Part shown: piece after piece, positions 17,406 to 27,249 of the stretch
How the letters are laid out: every line of letters begins with the position of its first letter
Numbering within the stretch: the stretch's first letter is position 1
Assembly: GCA_003249645.1 (NCBI GenBank)
Contig: QKIH01000128.1
Location: forward strand, 1-55,301
Direction of reading: 5' to 3'
DNA length: 55,301 nucleotides
Source: Desulfobulbaceae bacterium
GTDB taxonomy: Bacteria > Desulfobacterota > Desulfobulbia > Desulfobulbales > Desulfocapsaceae
Notes under the pieces: model-generated
Databases searched by the model: none
The model's input: only the letters and a program-made list of their open reading frames with translations
Told to the model about the DNA's origin: nothing
Translations under genes and position numbers: made by a program

Positions 17406-18305
17406 ATGGCTCAAGTTTTTCACCCAACCGCAGACGATTCAGGTACCCGCCTGGATCAGTTTCTCCAGAACAATTCGCAATCTCTTTCCCGCACCAGGAT
17501 TCGCAAGATTATCGACCTTGGCGGCGTGCATATTAGCGGACAGCGTATCAGAAAATGTGGCTTCCAGATAAGTAAAGGCCAGGAAATAATACTTCATCAG
17601 GATAAAGGCTCTCTTGACCCTTATCGCATTCAGCCGGATCACGTCCTTTATCAGGACCAATACATCATCGTCCTGAACAAACCTGCAGGGATTGAAACAC
17701 AACCCACCCCGGCACGCTTTAAAGGAACCCTTTTTGAAGCGCTGCAGCATTACCTCGGTCAAACCATAGCCCAGAACAGGATAGAGATCGGCATGGTACA
17801 GCGTCTTGATCGTGATACCAGCGGGGTAATCGTCTTTTCAATCCATAGGGATGCCCATAAAAATCTGAGTGAACAGATAAAACAGCATACTGTTCAAAAA
17901 GAATATCTGGCCTTTGTAAAGGGCTTACCGCAACCTGAAGAAGGAACGTATCATTCTTTTTTAGAGTACGACAAAAAGACCCGTCGCATGCAGTCGACCG
18001 AGCTTGGGGGAAAAGAAGCCATTACCCACTACCGGGTAGAAAAAACATGGCAGGAAAGCGCCCTGGTTTCCGTGCGCATAATTACAGGACGAACCCACCA
18101 GATAAGGGCTCATTTTGCAGAAAACGGGCACCCGCTGCTCGGCGACACCCTTTACGGAGGGCCAGTTTTTCTCGAAGGGAATAACTGGAACAGACAATGC
18201 CTTCATTCATGGAAACTGAGCATTATTCATCCCCGAAATGGTAAACTGCTCAGCTTTGCTGCACCTGTCCCTGCTGATATGGCAGGAGCACAAAATTTGC
18301 AATAA
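17406..18305 (+). CDS. RluA-family rRNA/tRNA pseudouridine synthase
   Basis: Converts specific uridines in RNA to pseudouridine. The 299 residues have an N-terminal S4 RNA-binding domain (TRLDQFLQNNSQSLSRTRIRKII) and the RluA catalytic domain with the signature QRLDRDTSGV, where the first D after RL is the catalytic aspartate; GRTHQIRAHF and HPLLGDTLYGG follow. The family often has H before RLD; here it is Q. I chose ATG 17406 because it gives the usual short leader before the S4 domain; a TTG at 17376 would add 10 residues. Neither has a clear ribosome binding site. Which RNA site it modifies (RluC/RluD/TruC-like) cannot be told. Confidence 0.9.
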   Translation: MAQVFHPTADDSGTRLDQFLQNNSQSLSRTRIRKIIDLGGVHISGQRIRKCGFQISKGQEIILHQDKGSLDPYRIQPDHVLYQDQYIIVLNKPAGIETQPTPARFKGTLFEALQHYLGQTIAQNRIEIGMVQRLDRDTSGVIVFSIHRDAHKNLSEQIKQHTVQKEYLAFVKGLPQPEEGTYHSFLEYDKKTRRMQSTELGGKEAITHYRVEKTWQESALVSVRIITGRTHQIRAHFAENGHPLLGDTLYGGPVFLEGNNWNRQCLHSWKLSIIHPRNGKLLSFAAPVPADMAGAQNLQ

Positions 18306-18639
18306 CCCATCACATTTTATACATTTCTTTTTGATTCATCAGGATGATCCCGCCTGGCTTCCAGCGATGTCTCTCCCAAAGACGATCCCGCAGTGGAATA
18401 CTTGCGTTAACCTCAATTTATTATTCTTATTCATCCAGCCATCTCTCATCAGGACCAAGATCAAATTCATTCTCTGTAACACACTGAAAATACTAAAATA
18501 GTTTAAGAAAAAAAACTATACCACATAGTGGGTATTTGATATTTTTTTCTTTTTTGTTTACATAGCTGGAACAATTTTTGGTAAGCTTGTTGTCTATTGT
18601 TACAAGTAAGCTGTAGAAGAAAAAGTATTCGGATCATTT
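18306..18639. other. intergenic region upstream of the ammonium-transporter fusion
   Basis: 334 AT-rich bases without a gene. It contains an imperfect palindrome, ATACCACATAGTGGGTAT, at 18518-18535 and a sigma54-like site at 18566-18582. No terminator for the preceding gene was seen. Confidence 0.5.
18566..18582 (+). promoter_or_regulatory. candidate sigma54 promoter of the Amt-GGDEF-EAL gene
   Basis: CTGGAACAATTTTTGGT fits the -24/-12 layout (GG, ten bases, then GG where consensus is GC). It lies 57 bases before the ATG. Sigma54 control of ammonium transporters is common, so the placement is biologically sensible. The palindrome at 18518-18535 could be an activator site. One base departs from the core -12 pair. 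Confidence 0.38.
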
Positions 18640-21600
18640 ATGAACGTTTCAACATTAGATATATTGTGGATTGTTATCGCTGCTGCCCTTGTTTTTTTGA
18701 TGCAACCAGGGTTCATGTGTCTCGAATCCGGACTTACCCGTTCGAAAAATTCAATTAATGTTGCTGTCAAGAACCTGGCGGACTTTATTCTGTCGGTTCT
18801 CTCTTTCTGGGCAGTAGGTTACGGCCTGATGTTCGGAGACTCTCTTTTCGGGATTATCGGAACAGATCAGTATTTTTTCGATGGTGCAAGAAACGGCGGA
18901 CTCATGGCCTTTTTCCTGTTTCAGGTCATGTTTTGCGGAACAGCAACAACCATTTTCTCCGGTGCTGTGGCAGAAAGGATGAAATTTTCTTCCTACCTGT
19001 TAGTTGCTTTTATCCTCTCCTCATTCATTTATCCTGTTTTCGGTCATTGGGCCTGGAATGGACTGGAGTTGGGACAAAGCACCGGATGGCTGGCAAAAGC
19101 CGGTTTTGTTGATTTTGCCGGTTCAACAGTGGTTCACAGTGTCGGTGGCTGGATTTCTCTTGCTGTCTTGCTGGTAATCGGGCCAAGAACAGGCCGCTAT
19201 GACAATAAATATAAGACCTTTGGCTTTAACGCCTCGAATCTGCCGCTTTCGGTACTGGGAACGTTTCTGCTGTGGTTCGGCTGGATAGGATTTAATGGCG
19301 GCTCCACCCTGCTTATGAACGGTAATGTGCCCGCTATTTTGGTGTATACCACAATAGCAGGAGCTGCCGGTGGCTTCTCCAACCTGCTGGTCGGCCATTT
19401 TTTCACCCGTATGCCGAGGGTCAGTTTCCTGATCAACGGTTCTCTGGGAGGGCTTGTTGCAATAACAGCGAATTGCCATGTCGTTAATGCTGCGGATGCA
19501 TGCCTCATAGGCATTGTCGCAGGGGCAATAGCCTACTTCTCAGAGGCACTGCTCAATCATTATGAAATTGATGACGCAGTAGGAGCTATTCCCGTGCATC
19601 TTTGTTGCGGTATCTGGGGAACTCTCAGTGTGGCTTTATTTGGTGATCCCCAGCTGATCGGCACAGGATTGACCATGATCCAGCAGCTGGTAGTACAGCT
19701 GGAAGGCATATTCGCTGCTTTTTGCGTAGCATTTATCGTTCCGTATTTTCTGATAAAAACCATTAACAGGTTCCTGCCGTTACGGGTCACACCAGAAGAA
19801 GAGCATAATGGCCTGAACTTTTCAGAACACGGTGCAACCACTGAGCTCGTTGATCTCCTGCAGGCCATGGACGAACATGCCGTGCTCCGCGACCTCTCCA
19901 TACGTATGCCGGTTGAACCGTTTACCGAGGTCGGCCTGATTGCCCAGCGATACAACCAGGTCATGGATTCGCTGGAAAACGCCCTATCACAGACTGAAGC
20001 TATCGTTTCAACTGCCAAAGACGGCATCATTACCTGCCTCAGGGATTCACTTGCTGTTGTCTCGATTAATCCAAGCGCAGAACTTCTTTTTGGCTATCCC
20101 AACGGACGTATACCGGAAAAGCTGACCCTTGCTGATCTTTTTGCACAGCATGAATTTAACCGCATTGGAACCAACATTCTCGGCGGAAATTCCATCCGGA
20201 CCAGGGGTATGACAAGCGATGGGAGAGATTTTCCCATGGAAGCGGTGATTACAGAAGCCGGAGCGGGGAATGAAACATACCTGATTGGTACATTTAGAGA
20301 TATCACGGAAATGAAAAACAGGGAGGATATCCTACGCGAGTCCGAATTGAGATATCGGCAACTGTTTGAAAATACCGGAACACCAACCATTATCATTAAC
20401 GATGATGGATTAATTGCCATGGCAAACCATGAATTTGAAATTCTGACCGGATATGACAAGAAAGACGTCGAGAAACAGATGCATTTTCATGCCCTGGTCT
20501 CAAAGCAAATGCTTCCCGAACTGATACAGTTCCGTAAAACCAGACTCGCCGGTTCATCAGACGCCGTTCCCCGGGCCTATGAAACTGAAATTGTACTGAA
20601 GGACAACACTACCAGGCCTGTTTTCATCAATGTTGCACTGACACCCGACACCCGGAAAACCATAGTGAGCTGCGTTGACCTGACTGAACTGAAAAAAGCC
20701 CAGACGTCTCTTGCCAAACAAAGAGCCTACTTTCTACAGCTTTTTGAAGGCTCCTCACAGGCAATTATTGCGCTCGATATCCATGGCAAGATAACCAGTG
20801 TCAACCGCGGATTTGAAGATATTTTCGGATTTAAGATCAACGAAATAAAAAATAAATCGGACAGATTAATCATTATTCCTGATGACCTCAGGGAAGAATC
20901 GAAATCAATTCTCGATTCTGTGCTGGCAGGAAATATGATCAAGAGAGAAACTTATCGACTCCACGCCGATGGTCGACGAATACCTGTTTCTCTGCTCGGA
21001 TTTCCAATCAGGGTTGACGGCCACCTTGAAGGTATATTTTTTATCTATGAAGATATCTCCGAAAGAAAAGCCTTTGAAAAACAGCTCTATCAGCAGGCGT
21101 TTTTCGATGGACTGACAAAAATTCCAAATCGAATCCTTTTTATGGAACGGCTTGAGCGGGCGGTTGAACGTAAAAAAAGAAATAGTGAGTTTTCTTTTGC
21201 CGTCCTGCTGGCTGATCTCGACAGGTTCAAATGGGTCAATGACAGCATGGGCCATCTGGCAGGTGATCAGTTGCTTCAGACAATCTCGGAGCGTTTTACA
21301 GACTGTGTCCGTTCAGGGGACACAGTTGCAAGACTGGGCGGGGATGAATTCGCCATACTGATTGAAGAATTCGAGAAGAATTCGCAGGTAATTGAAATTG
21401 CAGAACGGCTGCAGATTGCAGCGCAAACTGCTGTGGAAATAGACGGCTCCGAGGTTCGGGTCAGCTCTTCAATCGGTATTGTGCTCAATACTGAATCGTA
21501 TGATAAAAGCGAGGCCATTCTCCGGGATGCCGATCTTGCCATGTACAAAGCAAAAGAGCTGGGGAAGGCGCGGTTCCAGGTGTTTAACCGGCGTCTGCAC

Positions 21601-22395
21601 CAGCTTGCATCTGAAGCACTTGCATTGGAACAGAATCTGCGAAAATCAATTGAGAATGAAAACTTCATTCTTCACTACCAGCCGATTATTTCAGTATCGA
21701 GTAAAAAGGTTATAGGGCTTGAGGCCCTTGTTCGCTGGCCAAGCCCTCAAGGATTGATACCGCCGGATAAATTTATACCCGTTGCCGAAGAGACCGGGCT
21801 TATCATCCCTCTCGGAGAATGGGTTCTGCGAACAAGCTGCAACCAGTTGAAGAAGTGGCAGCTAAGCCAGCCAGGCTGCGAAGAAATGACCATTAGCGTA
21901 AATATTTCTCCCAAACAGTTTACCCGCAGCGACCTGGTTGCCACGGTGGAGGAGATTCTGGTAGAATCGGGGCTTGAGCCACGATTCCTGAAGATTGAGA
22001 TTACCGAAAGTGCCATCATGGAAGGCGGCAATTCTGCCATTGATAAAATGAAGAGACTCAAGGCCTTGGGGGTAAGTCTTGTAATAGATGATTTCGGAAC
22101 CGGCTACTCTTCACTGTCAGCCTTGCAGCAGTTTCCAATTGATGAAATTAAAATTGACCGGTTGTTCATTAATAATATTGAAAAGAGTGCAGATAACAAA
22201 GAGATTGTCAAAACCATCGTTTCATTGGGGAAAATTCTCAACCACGGCATTGTCGCCGAAGGCATAGAAAATAAGGAACAGCTTAAAATAATAGAGGATA
22301 TGAAATGCAATGACGCTCAAGGTTTCTTCTTTTCGTATCCGGTCGATGCAGAAGCTCTGGAGACGCTCTTTATAAAAATGAAAAAGACAAACTGA
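18640..22395 (+). CDS. ammonium transporter fused to HAMP-like, three PAS, GGDEF and EAL domains
   Basis: 1251 residues joining an Amt/Rh membrane domain (about 1-390) to c-di-GMP turnover domains. The Amt part retains AERMKF, the pore aspartate and first histidine (VDFAGSTVVHSVGG), WFGWIGFNGGS and the second histidine (AIPVHLCCG). A HAMP-like linker follows (about 405-450), then PAS domains at about 450-565, 567-690 and 693-815. The GGDEF domain has an intact LGGDEFA motif (about 900) and an upstream RSGD inhibitory I-site. The EAL domain has LEALVRW (about 1026), EITES and DDFGTGYSS (about 1149). Both enzymatic halves look competent. It probably senses ammonium at the membrane and adjusts c-di-GMP; whether it still transports is unknown. 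Amt fusions to signalling domains are known, so the architecture is rare rather than unique. Confidence 0.92.
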   Translation: MNVSTLDILWIVIAAALVFLMQPGFMCLESGLTRSKNSINVAVKNLADFILSVLSFWAVGYGLMFGDSLFGIIGTDQYFFDGARNGGLMAFFLFQVMFCGTATTIFSGAVAERMKFSSYLLVAFILSSFIYPVFGHWAWNGLELGQSTGWLAKAGFVDFAGSTVVHSVGGWISLAVLLVIGPRTGRYDNKYKTFGFNASNLPLSVLGTFLLWFGWIGFNGGSTLLMNGNVPAILVYTTIAGAAGGFSNLLVGHFFTRMPRVSFLINGSLGGLVAITANCHVVNAADACLIGIVAGAIAYFSEALLNHYEIDDAVGAIPVHLCCGIWGTLSVALFGDPQLIGTGLTMIQQLVVQLEGIFAAFCVAFIVPYFLIKTINRFLPLRVTPEEEHNGLNFSEHGATTELVDLLQAMDEHAVLRDLSIRMPVEPFTEVGLIAQRYNQVMDSLENALSQTEAIVSTAKDGIITCLRDSLAVVSINPSAELLFGYPNGRIPEKLTLADLFAQHEFNRIGTNILGGNSIRTRGMTSDGRDFPMEAVITEAGAGNETYLIGTFRDITEMKNREDILRESELRYRQLFENTGTPTIIINDDGLIAMANHEFEILTGYDKKDVEKQMHFHALVSKQMLPELIQFRKTRLAGSSDAVPRAYETEIVLKDNTTRPVFINVALTPDTRKTIVSCVDLTELKKAQTSLAKQRAYFLQLFEGSSQAIIALDIHGKITSVNRGFEDIFGFKINEIKNKSDRLIIIPDDLREESKSILDSVLAGNMIKRETYRLHADGRRIPVSLLGFPIRVDGHLEGIFFIYEDISERKAFEKQLYQQAFFDGLTKIPNRILFMERLERAVERKKRNSEFSFAVLLADLDRFKWVNDSMGHLAGDQLLQTISERFTDCVRSGDTVARLGGDEFAILIEEFEKNSQVIEIAERLQIAAQTAVEIDGSEVRVSSSIGIVLNTESYDKSEAILRDADLAMYKAKELGKARFQVFNRRLHQLASEALALEQNLRKSIENENFILHYQPIISVSSKKVIGLEALVRWPSPQGLIPPDKFIPVAEETGLIIPLGEWVLRTSCNQLKKWQLSQPGCEEMTISVNISPKQFTRSDLVATVEEILVESGLEPRFLKIEITESAIMEGGNSAIDKMKRLKALGVSLVIDDFGTGYSSLSALQQFPIDEIKIDRLFINNIEKSADNKEIVKTIVSLGKILNHGIVAEGIENKEQLKIIEDMKCNDAQGFFFSYPVDAEALETLFIKMKKTN

Positions 22396-22402
22396 TAAAA
22401 AT

Positions 22403-22436
22403 AAGACAACCGCTTAATTGAAAAAACGGTTGTCTT
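22403..22436. terminator. bidirectional terminator between convergent genes
   Basis: AAGACAACCG (22403-22412) pairs with CGGTTGTCTT (22427-22436) across a 14-base loop. It lies between the Amt fusion gene (+) and the DUF554 gene (-). T-rich tails are short in both directions. Confidence 0.6.
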
Positions 22437-22440
22437 TACA

Positions 22441-23154
22441 TCATTGAAGATAGGCACTCCAGAGCCAGGACAAAGGCATCACCAGAAGAAGAGCCGGCAG
22501 CATATTGGCAATCGGGAACTGTTTGATACCGCAGATCCGAAAACCGGTTGCCAGCATGATCAGACCACCGCATGCTGAAAAATCAGCAAGCATGTCAGGC
22601 GTGGTCAGCGGCAGAATCATCGATGCACAGAAAAACAGCAAAGACTGAACAGCCAGCTGTGGAATCATGAGAATCCCTACAGAATACCCCATCGTCGAGG
22701 CGAAAATCGGTGCGGTAAAAAAATCGAGAATTGCCTTTACGATGAGTAAAGTCGAATCCCCGGTCATGCCTTCTGTCAACGCACCGTAAATCCCCGTCCC
22801 GCTCATACTGAAAAGAACGGCAAGAGCGATGAACTTATCGAGAAATTCCTCCTGGCTGATTTCTCCGGCTGGTTTGGTGAATTTTTCCACCAGTTTTTTT
22901 GAACTTCCCGCTGCTTTTTGAATGAGATTTTCCAGCTGGATAATTTCACCAATCAGCGAACCCACGACCAGGGCAAGGACCACCGGGGCAAGATAAACGA
23001 CTTTAACAATCATGGCCACACCGAGTCCCATGGAAGCACAACCGAAAACCATTGGCATGCGAACCTTGAGATTAGGATTCAGCCTTGAGCCAAGTGATGC
23101 CCCGATAATACTACCAGCCAGAATAGCAGTGCCATTTACTAGAGGACCAATCAT
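22441..23154 (-). CDS. DUF554 family membrane protein (YdfK/YqgA-like)
   Basis: 237 residues with about six to seven hydrophobic helices and the family start MIGPLVNGTAILAGSIIGASLG. Later stretches such as FSMSGTGIYGALTEGMTGD and CGGLIMLATGFRIC are typical. It is an inner-membrane protein, probably a transporter, of unknown substrate. AAAGGAAATG precedes the ATG. The DUF190 gene lies upstream on the same strand, separated by 115 bases, so the two may form one unit. Confidence 0.9.
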   Translation of the reverse strand: MIGPLVNGTAILAGSIIGASLGSRLNPNLKVRMPMVFGCASMGLGVAMIVKVVYLAPVVLALVVGSLIGEIIQLENLIQKAAGSSKKLVEKFTKPAGEISQEEFLDKFIALAVLFSMSGTGIYGALTEGMTGDSTLLIVKAILDFFTAPIFASTMGYSVGILMIPQLAVQSLLFFCASMILPLTTPDMLADFSACGGLIMLATGFRICGIKQFPIANMLPALLLVMPLSWLWSAYLQ

Positions 23155-23269
23155 TTCATTTCCTTTTGCGGCACAAATCCGGCCACATCATAACAAGAAT
23201 AATCTTCACCCATAAAATGCTTCAGGAGATCCTACGGGAAAAACGCATAAAAAACGACCCATTCAACAA

Positions 23270-23584
23270 TCAGGAGGATGTAATCCCAAACTCCGTGGCC
23301 GTCTTGGTATAGAAAATAGCGAGCCCCTCTTGATTAATCGCATCAAACATACGCTCACACTCTTCCTCTGTCAGCACCAGCACAACCTGCATGGGGCGGT
23401 CTTCTAAATCAAACATCGATTCGGAATGGTAGCGTCCGTCATGACCGAAACCCTCCTGTCCGGACAGCACCGTTGCACCGCGAATACCCAGCTGTCGTGC
23501 TTTGTTGACCAGCCACTTTGCAATAGTGAGATCCCCCTGCCCGCGACTTTGCTGAGTAAAAAATGTGACAATATATCCTTTCAT
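23270..23584 (-). CDS. DUF190 family (PII-like) protein
   Basis: 104 residues. The signature RGATVLSGQEGFGHDGRYHS followed by a hydrophobic strand (MQVVLVLTEEE) marks the DUF190 family, which adopts a PII-like ferredoxin fold. Members often sit beside CrcB fluoride channels or other membrane proteins; here the neighbour is the DUF554 membrane protein, so it may be its regulator. GAGGAAGG precedes the ATG. The effector ligand is unknown. Confidence 0.85.
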   Translation of the reverse strand: MKGYIVTFFTQQSRGQGDLTIAKWLVNKARQLGIRGATVLSGQEGFGHDGRYHSESMFDLEDRPMQVVLVLTEEECERMFDAINQEGLAIFYTKTATEFGITSS

Positions 23585-23658
23585 ATATGCCTTCCTCTAC
23601 CATAATAGTGTTAACAACTGTTTTAAGTGTATTCGCAACATTTATCAGCTACCGAAAA

Positions 23659-24141
23659 TCACATACTATTTTTACGTATTTTCTTCAGCATGACTGTGTT
23701 GAGCTGCTGCATGACTGCATACCATTTTTCAAAAGCCTCCGGTCCCAGATCATCAAGTAACGAGGCGAACCAGGCAGACAGTTCTTTTCTGACAAAGACA
23801 ACATGCTTTTCAAACTCAACATCCACCGAAAGAAGAATTTCCCGTCGATTGTCCTGATTCGGTTGTCGTTCAATAATTTTCTTTTCCACCATGCGTTCAA
23901 CCAGGGCCGATGCGGAAGATTTGGAAAGCCGCATGACAGCTGCAAAATCTTTAAGAGAACAAGGGGCGATGGTTTTAAGCAGCAAAGCAGCATGGATATG
24001 ATTACTGCTGATCCGTACAAATCTTTTATCATCGATACGTGATTTGATATCTTTGATTACCACAGAAGTAATATAGTCTCTCAACAGTCCGTCTGTTTCA
24101 ACAATGAACGATACTTTCTCCATGTAATCATCTTCGGTCAT
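23659..24141 (-). CDS. MarR-family transcriptional regulator
   Basis: 160 residues with the winged-helix core (SLKDFAAVMRLSKSSASALVERMVEKKIIERQPNQDNRREILLSV). The dimerisation helices are at both ends. I chose ATG 24141 because a near-perfect ribosome binding site, GGAGGTGA, lies 5 bases upstream; a 14-residue longer reading to 24183 has none. It is transcribed in the same direction as the DUF190/DUF554 genes and may control them or itself. Ligand unknown. Confidence 0.9.
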   Translation of the reverse strand: MTEDDYMEKVSFIVETDGLLRDYITSVVIKDIKSRIDDKRFVRISSNHIHAALLLKTIAPCSLKDFAAVMRLSKSSASALVERMVEKKIIERQPNQDNRREILLSVDVEFEKHVVFVRKELSAWFASLLDDLGPEAFEKWYAVMQQLNTVMLKKIRKNSM

Positions 24142-24573
24142 TGTTATCACCTCCATCTCTCCCGTGAAATCGCTTTCCCACAATATCTGGCAATTACTTC
24201 CGCATCAGTTAATAACATGAACTGTCCATATTGTAAACTTATTAAAACGTTCCTATTCCACGTATCCTTTTACAACTATTTTTTCGTGGACAATAAGCCT
24301 TCTGGAATATGTTATCAGCCGCATGATATAATTGTCTGACGAAGTGAAGGAGACATAAGCAACCCATTATCTATTAAGTTTGCGAGGACAAACGCATGTC
24401 TTTGACACTACAGTTATTTTTAAACAGATAAAAAGAATGCCAATGATGCAACAGCCTGTTGAAAAAAGCCTTGTCAAGACGTATATACACAGTGGTATTT
24501 TTCAAAGGATTACTTTTTCGGCATAAGCAGAAACAACTAACAAATCTGCACGTACCGTTTTTTTGAAGGAACA
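24142..24573. other. divergent intergenic region between MarR regulator and glucan synthase
   Basis: 432 AT-rich bases. A 70-codon minus-strand frame at 24374-24586 has no ribosome binding site and overlaps the next gene start, so it is rejected. A sigma70-like promoter candidate lies at 24459-24487. Nothing else is recognised. Confidence 0.5.
24459..24487 (+). promoter_or_regulatory. candidate sigma70 promoter of the glucan synthase operon
   Basis: TTGAAA (24459-24464), a 17-base spacer and TATATA (24482-24487), 86 bases before the ATG at 24574. Good match to consensus at both boxes. Confidence 0.4.
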
Positions 24574-27249
24574 ATGAAAGGATCAAATTTTCTCATATAT
24601 ATTTTTGGCGCACTGCTGCTTGTCAGCTTCTGGGCATTCATCAATCAACCAGAAGTTGAACCTTCCTGGCCGGACAAAGTTCAGGGATTCGCCTTCCAGC
24701 CAATGCGTCCATGGAATGACCCGGTAAAACACGAATTACCGACAGAGCAGGAGATCGATCAGGATCTGCAGCTCCTGGCCGGGAAAACCAATGCTGTCAG
24801 AACGTATTCCGTTGAAGGCGTGCTGGCCGAGATTCCGCGGCTTGCAAAACAATATGACCTGAATGTCACCCTTGGAATCTGGCTCGATGATAACCTCGAA
24901 CAGAATGAACAGCAGATTGAAACCGCCATTAAGGTTGCCCGGGAAAACTACCGGAATGTTATTCGTGTAATGGTCGGGAACGAGGTTCTGCTGCGCAACC
25001 AGCTGACCAAAGAACAGATGTACAGCTACCTCGACCGGGTGCGTGAGGCTTTAGACATTCCGGTCAGTACTGCTGAACCATGGCATATCTGGCTGAAAGA
25101 CCCCGAGCTTGCAAAACACTGCGACTTTATCACGGTCCACCTGCTGCCGTATTGGGAAGGCATCCCGTTGGATTACGCAATAACTCACGTGGTTGAACAC
25201 TACGATATGATCGCAAACGCATTCCCGGACCAAACAATTGTCATCGGCGAAGTAGGATGGCCGAGCAACGGCAGAATCAGGGGAGGTGCGGTCGCGTCTG
25301 CGGCCAACGAAGCGATTTTTCTTCGACGTTTTCTGAGCCAGGCTGAGCAGGCCGGTTATATTTATTATATAATGGAGGCCTTCGATCAGGTCTGGAAACG
25401 CCAGGGAGAAGGCTCTGTCGGGGCTTATTGGGGTGTTTTCAATGCGGAGCGGCAGGCCAAATTCCCCTTTACCACCCCCATAGTCGGGACACCCGAGTGG
25501 CAGATGCTGGCGGCCATTTCAGTCTGTTTCGCAGCAATTTTATTCATGCTGCTGGTCACCGATTCAAAAATTCTCCGGGTACGGGGACGCAGCTTTCTCG
25601 CTATCGTATCCTATTTTACAGCCACCAGCCTGGTCTGGATTGTCTACATCTACTTCCAGCGTTATCTCAATGTCTCCGATATCACTGTCGGACTGGTGCT
25701 TGTTCTTGGTCTGATTGGCGTGCTGCTGGTTATTCTGGCAGAGGCCCATGAATGGGCGGAGGCTATCTGGGGTATCCAGCACCGCTGTGCCATACCCATT
25801 GCCACTGAGAGTGATGAACAGGTACCCTTTGTTTCCATCCATATTCCGACCTACAATGAACCGCCGGAGATGATGGTTGAAACCCTTACTGCCCTGGCAG
25901 CCCTTGATTATCCGCGCTTTGAGGTAATCGTCATGGATAACAACACTCCCGACCGTGACACATGGGAGCCTGTTGCCAAAGCCTGTAAGGAACTTGGTTC
26001 CAGGTTCCATTTTTACCATGAAGATAAATTAGAAGGCTACAAAGCAGGTGCATTGAACTATGCCCTGGAAAGAACATCGCCGAATGCAGAGGTGGTTGCA
26101 GTAATCGACAGCGACTATATGGTTGAAGCAAATTGGCTCAGAGACCTGGCCGTACAGTTTCTGCAGCCTCAGATTGCCATCGTTCAGGCACCCCAGGATT
26201 ATCGTGACGACCAGGAAAACCTGTTCAAGGCAATGTGCTATGCAGAATACAGCGGATTTTTCCGAATCGGCATGGTCATCCGCAACGAACGCAACGCTAT
26301 CATTCAGCACGGCACCATGACCATGGTCCGCCGCTCTGTTCTTGAAGGAATCGGCGGCTGGGCACAATGGTGCATAACCGAGGATGCCGAACTCGGCCTT
26401 CGTATTTTTGAAGGCGGCCATGAAGCGCTCTACGTGCCTCTTTCCTACGGTAAAGGCCTTATGCCTGATACCTTTGTCGATTTCAAGAAACAGCGCTACC
26501 GCTGGGCATACGGGGCCGTACAGATCATGCGACAGCACCGCAAGACTCTGCTCGGCAGAAGAAAAGCCGGTCTGACCAAAGGCCAGCGCTATCATTTCCT
26601 GGCGGGCTGGTTGCCCTGGCTTGCCGACAGCATCAATCTGATCTTCACACTGGCGGCACTCTTCTGGTCTACTGCCATGATAAATGATCCCAGTCGTTTT
26701 GATCCGCCGATGTTCATCTTATCGCTGGTACCGCTTACCTTTTTCGTCTTCAAATTTTTAAAGATGTTCTATCTGTATCGCTACCGGGTTAATGCGACAA
26801 TCAGCCAGTCACTGGCCTCCGCTATGGCCGGACTTTCGCTCACCCACACCATTGCCAAGGCAATATTATATGGCTTTGTAACAACGAAACTGCCATTTTT
26901 CAGAACCCCGAAGAAGGCGGAAGTCAAACGTTTCTGGTATGTATTTCAGGCAGCCCGCGAAGAGACCCTGATGGCAACAGCCCTGCTGCTTGCCTCATGG
27001 TTCCTGAACAAATACACCCCCAACCGCGGCCCTGATCTGCTGATCTGGATTGCTGTCCTGCTGGTTTTAAGCATCCCGTATCTGGCCTCGATTTGCATGT
27101 CATTTATCGCCGTCTCGCCCTGGCTTCCCGCAACCTGGCTAAGAAAGAAAAAAATACCTACCAGCAGCTCACTGCCCATTCCAGAGCAGAAGACCGACGC
27201 CACAACAGACGACTCAGCAAAACCACCTATTTCAGAATCAGAACAGTAA
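24574..27249 (+). CDS. GH17-GT2 membrane glucan synthase (NdvB-like)
   Basis: 891 residues. After one N-terminal membrane anchor, residues about 30-290 form a periplasmic glycoside hydrolase 17-like (beta-1,3-glucanase/transglycosylase) domain with both expected glutamates, in VGNEV (about 134) and IGEVGWPS (about 223). Membrane helices then lead to a processive family-2 glycosyltransferase (about 425-700) with DSDY (about 511), TEDAELG (about 601) and the QRYRW motif (about 640), followed by more helices and an acidic tail. This order matches NdvB proteins that make cyclic beta-glucans. UDP-glucose is the likely donor. GAAGGA precedes the ATG. Its stop overlaps the start of the next gene. 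Confidence 0.9.
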   Translation: MKGSNFLIYIFGALLLVSFWAFINQPEVEPSWPDKVQGFAFQPMRPWNDPVKHELPTEQEIDQDLQLLAGKTNAVRTYSVEGVLAEIPRLAKQYDLNVTLGIWLDDNLEQNEQQIETAIKVARENYRNVIRVMVGNEVLLRNQLTKEQMYSYLDRVREALDIPVSTAEPWHIWLKDPELAKHCDFITVHLLPYWEGIPLDYAITHVVEHYDMIANAFPDQTIVIGEVGWPSNGRIRGGAVASAANEAIFLRRFLSQAEQAGYIYYIMEAFDQVWKRQGEGSVGAYWGVFNAERQAKFPFTTPIVGTPEWQMLAAISVCFAAILFMLLVTDSKILRVRGRSFLAIVSYFTATSLVWIVYIYFQRYLNVSDITVGLVLVLGLIGVLLVILAEAHEWAEAIWGIQHRCAIPIATESDEQVPFVSIHIPTYNEPPEMMVETLTALAALDYPRFEVIVMDNNTPDRDTWEPVAKACKELGSRFHFYHEDKLEGYKAGALNYALERTSPNAEVVAVIDSDYMVEANWLRDLAVQFLQPQIAIVQAPQDYRDDQENLFKAMCYAEYSGFFRIGMVIRNERNAIIQHGTMTMVRRSVLEGIGGWAQWCITEDAELGLRIFEGGHEALYVPLSYGKGLMPDTFVDFKKQRYRWAYGAVQIMRQHRKTLLGRRKAGLTKGQRYHFLAGWLPWLADSINLIFTLAALFWSTAMINDPSRFDPPMFILSLVPLTFFVFKFLKMFYLYRYRVNATISQSLASAMAGLSLTHTIAKAILYGFVTTKLPFFRTPKKAEVKRFWYVFQAAREETLMATALLLASWFLNKYTPNRGPDLLIWIAVLLVLSIPYLASICMSFIAVSPWLPATWLRKKKIPTSSSLPIPEQKTDATTDDSAKPPISESEQ

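Noticed and set aside
18238..18501. 87-codon plus-strand frame overlapping the end of the pseudouridine synthase gene
   Set aside because: Out-of-frame shadow in its first part and low-complexity hydrophobic sequence in the rest; no ribosome binding site.
24374..24586. 70-codon minus-strand frame upstream of the glucan synthase
   Set aside because: Overlaps the promoter candidate and the start of the plus-strand gene; no ribosome binding site or recognisable features.
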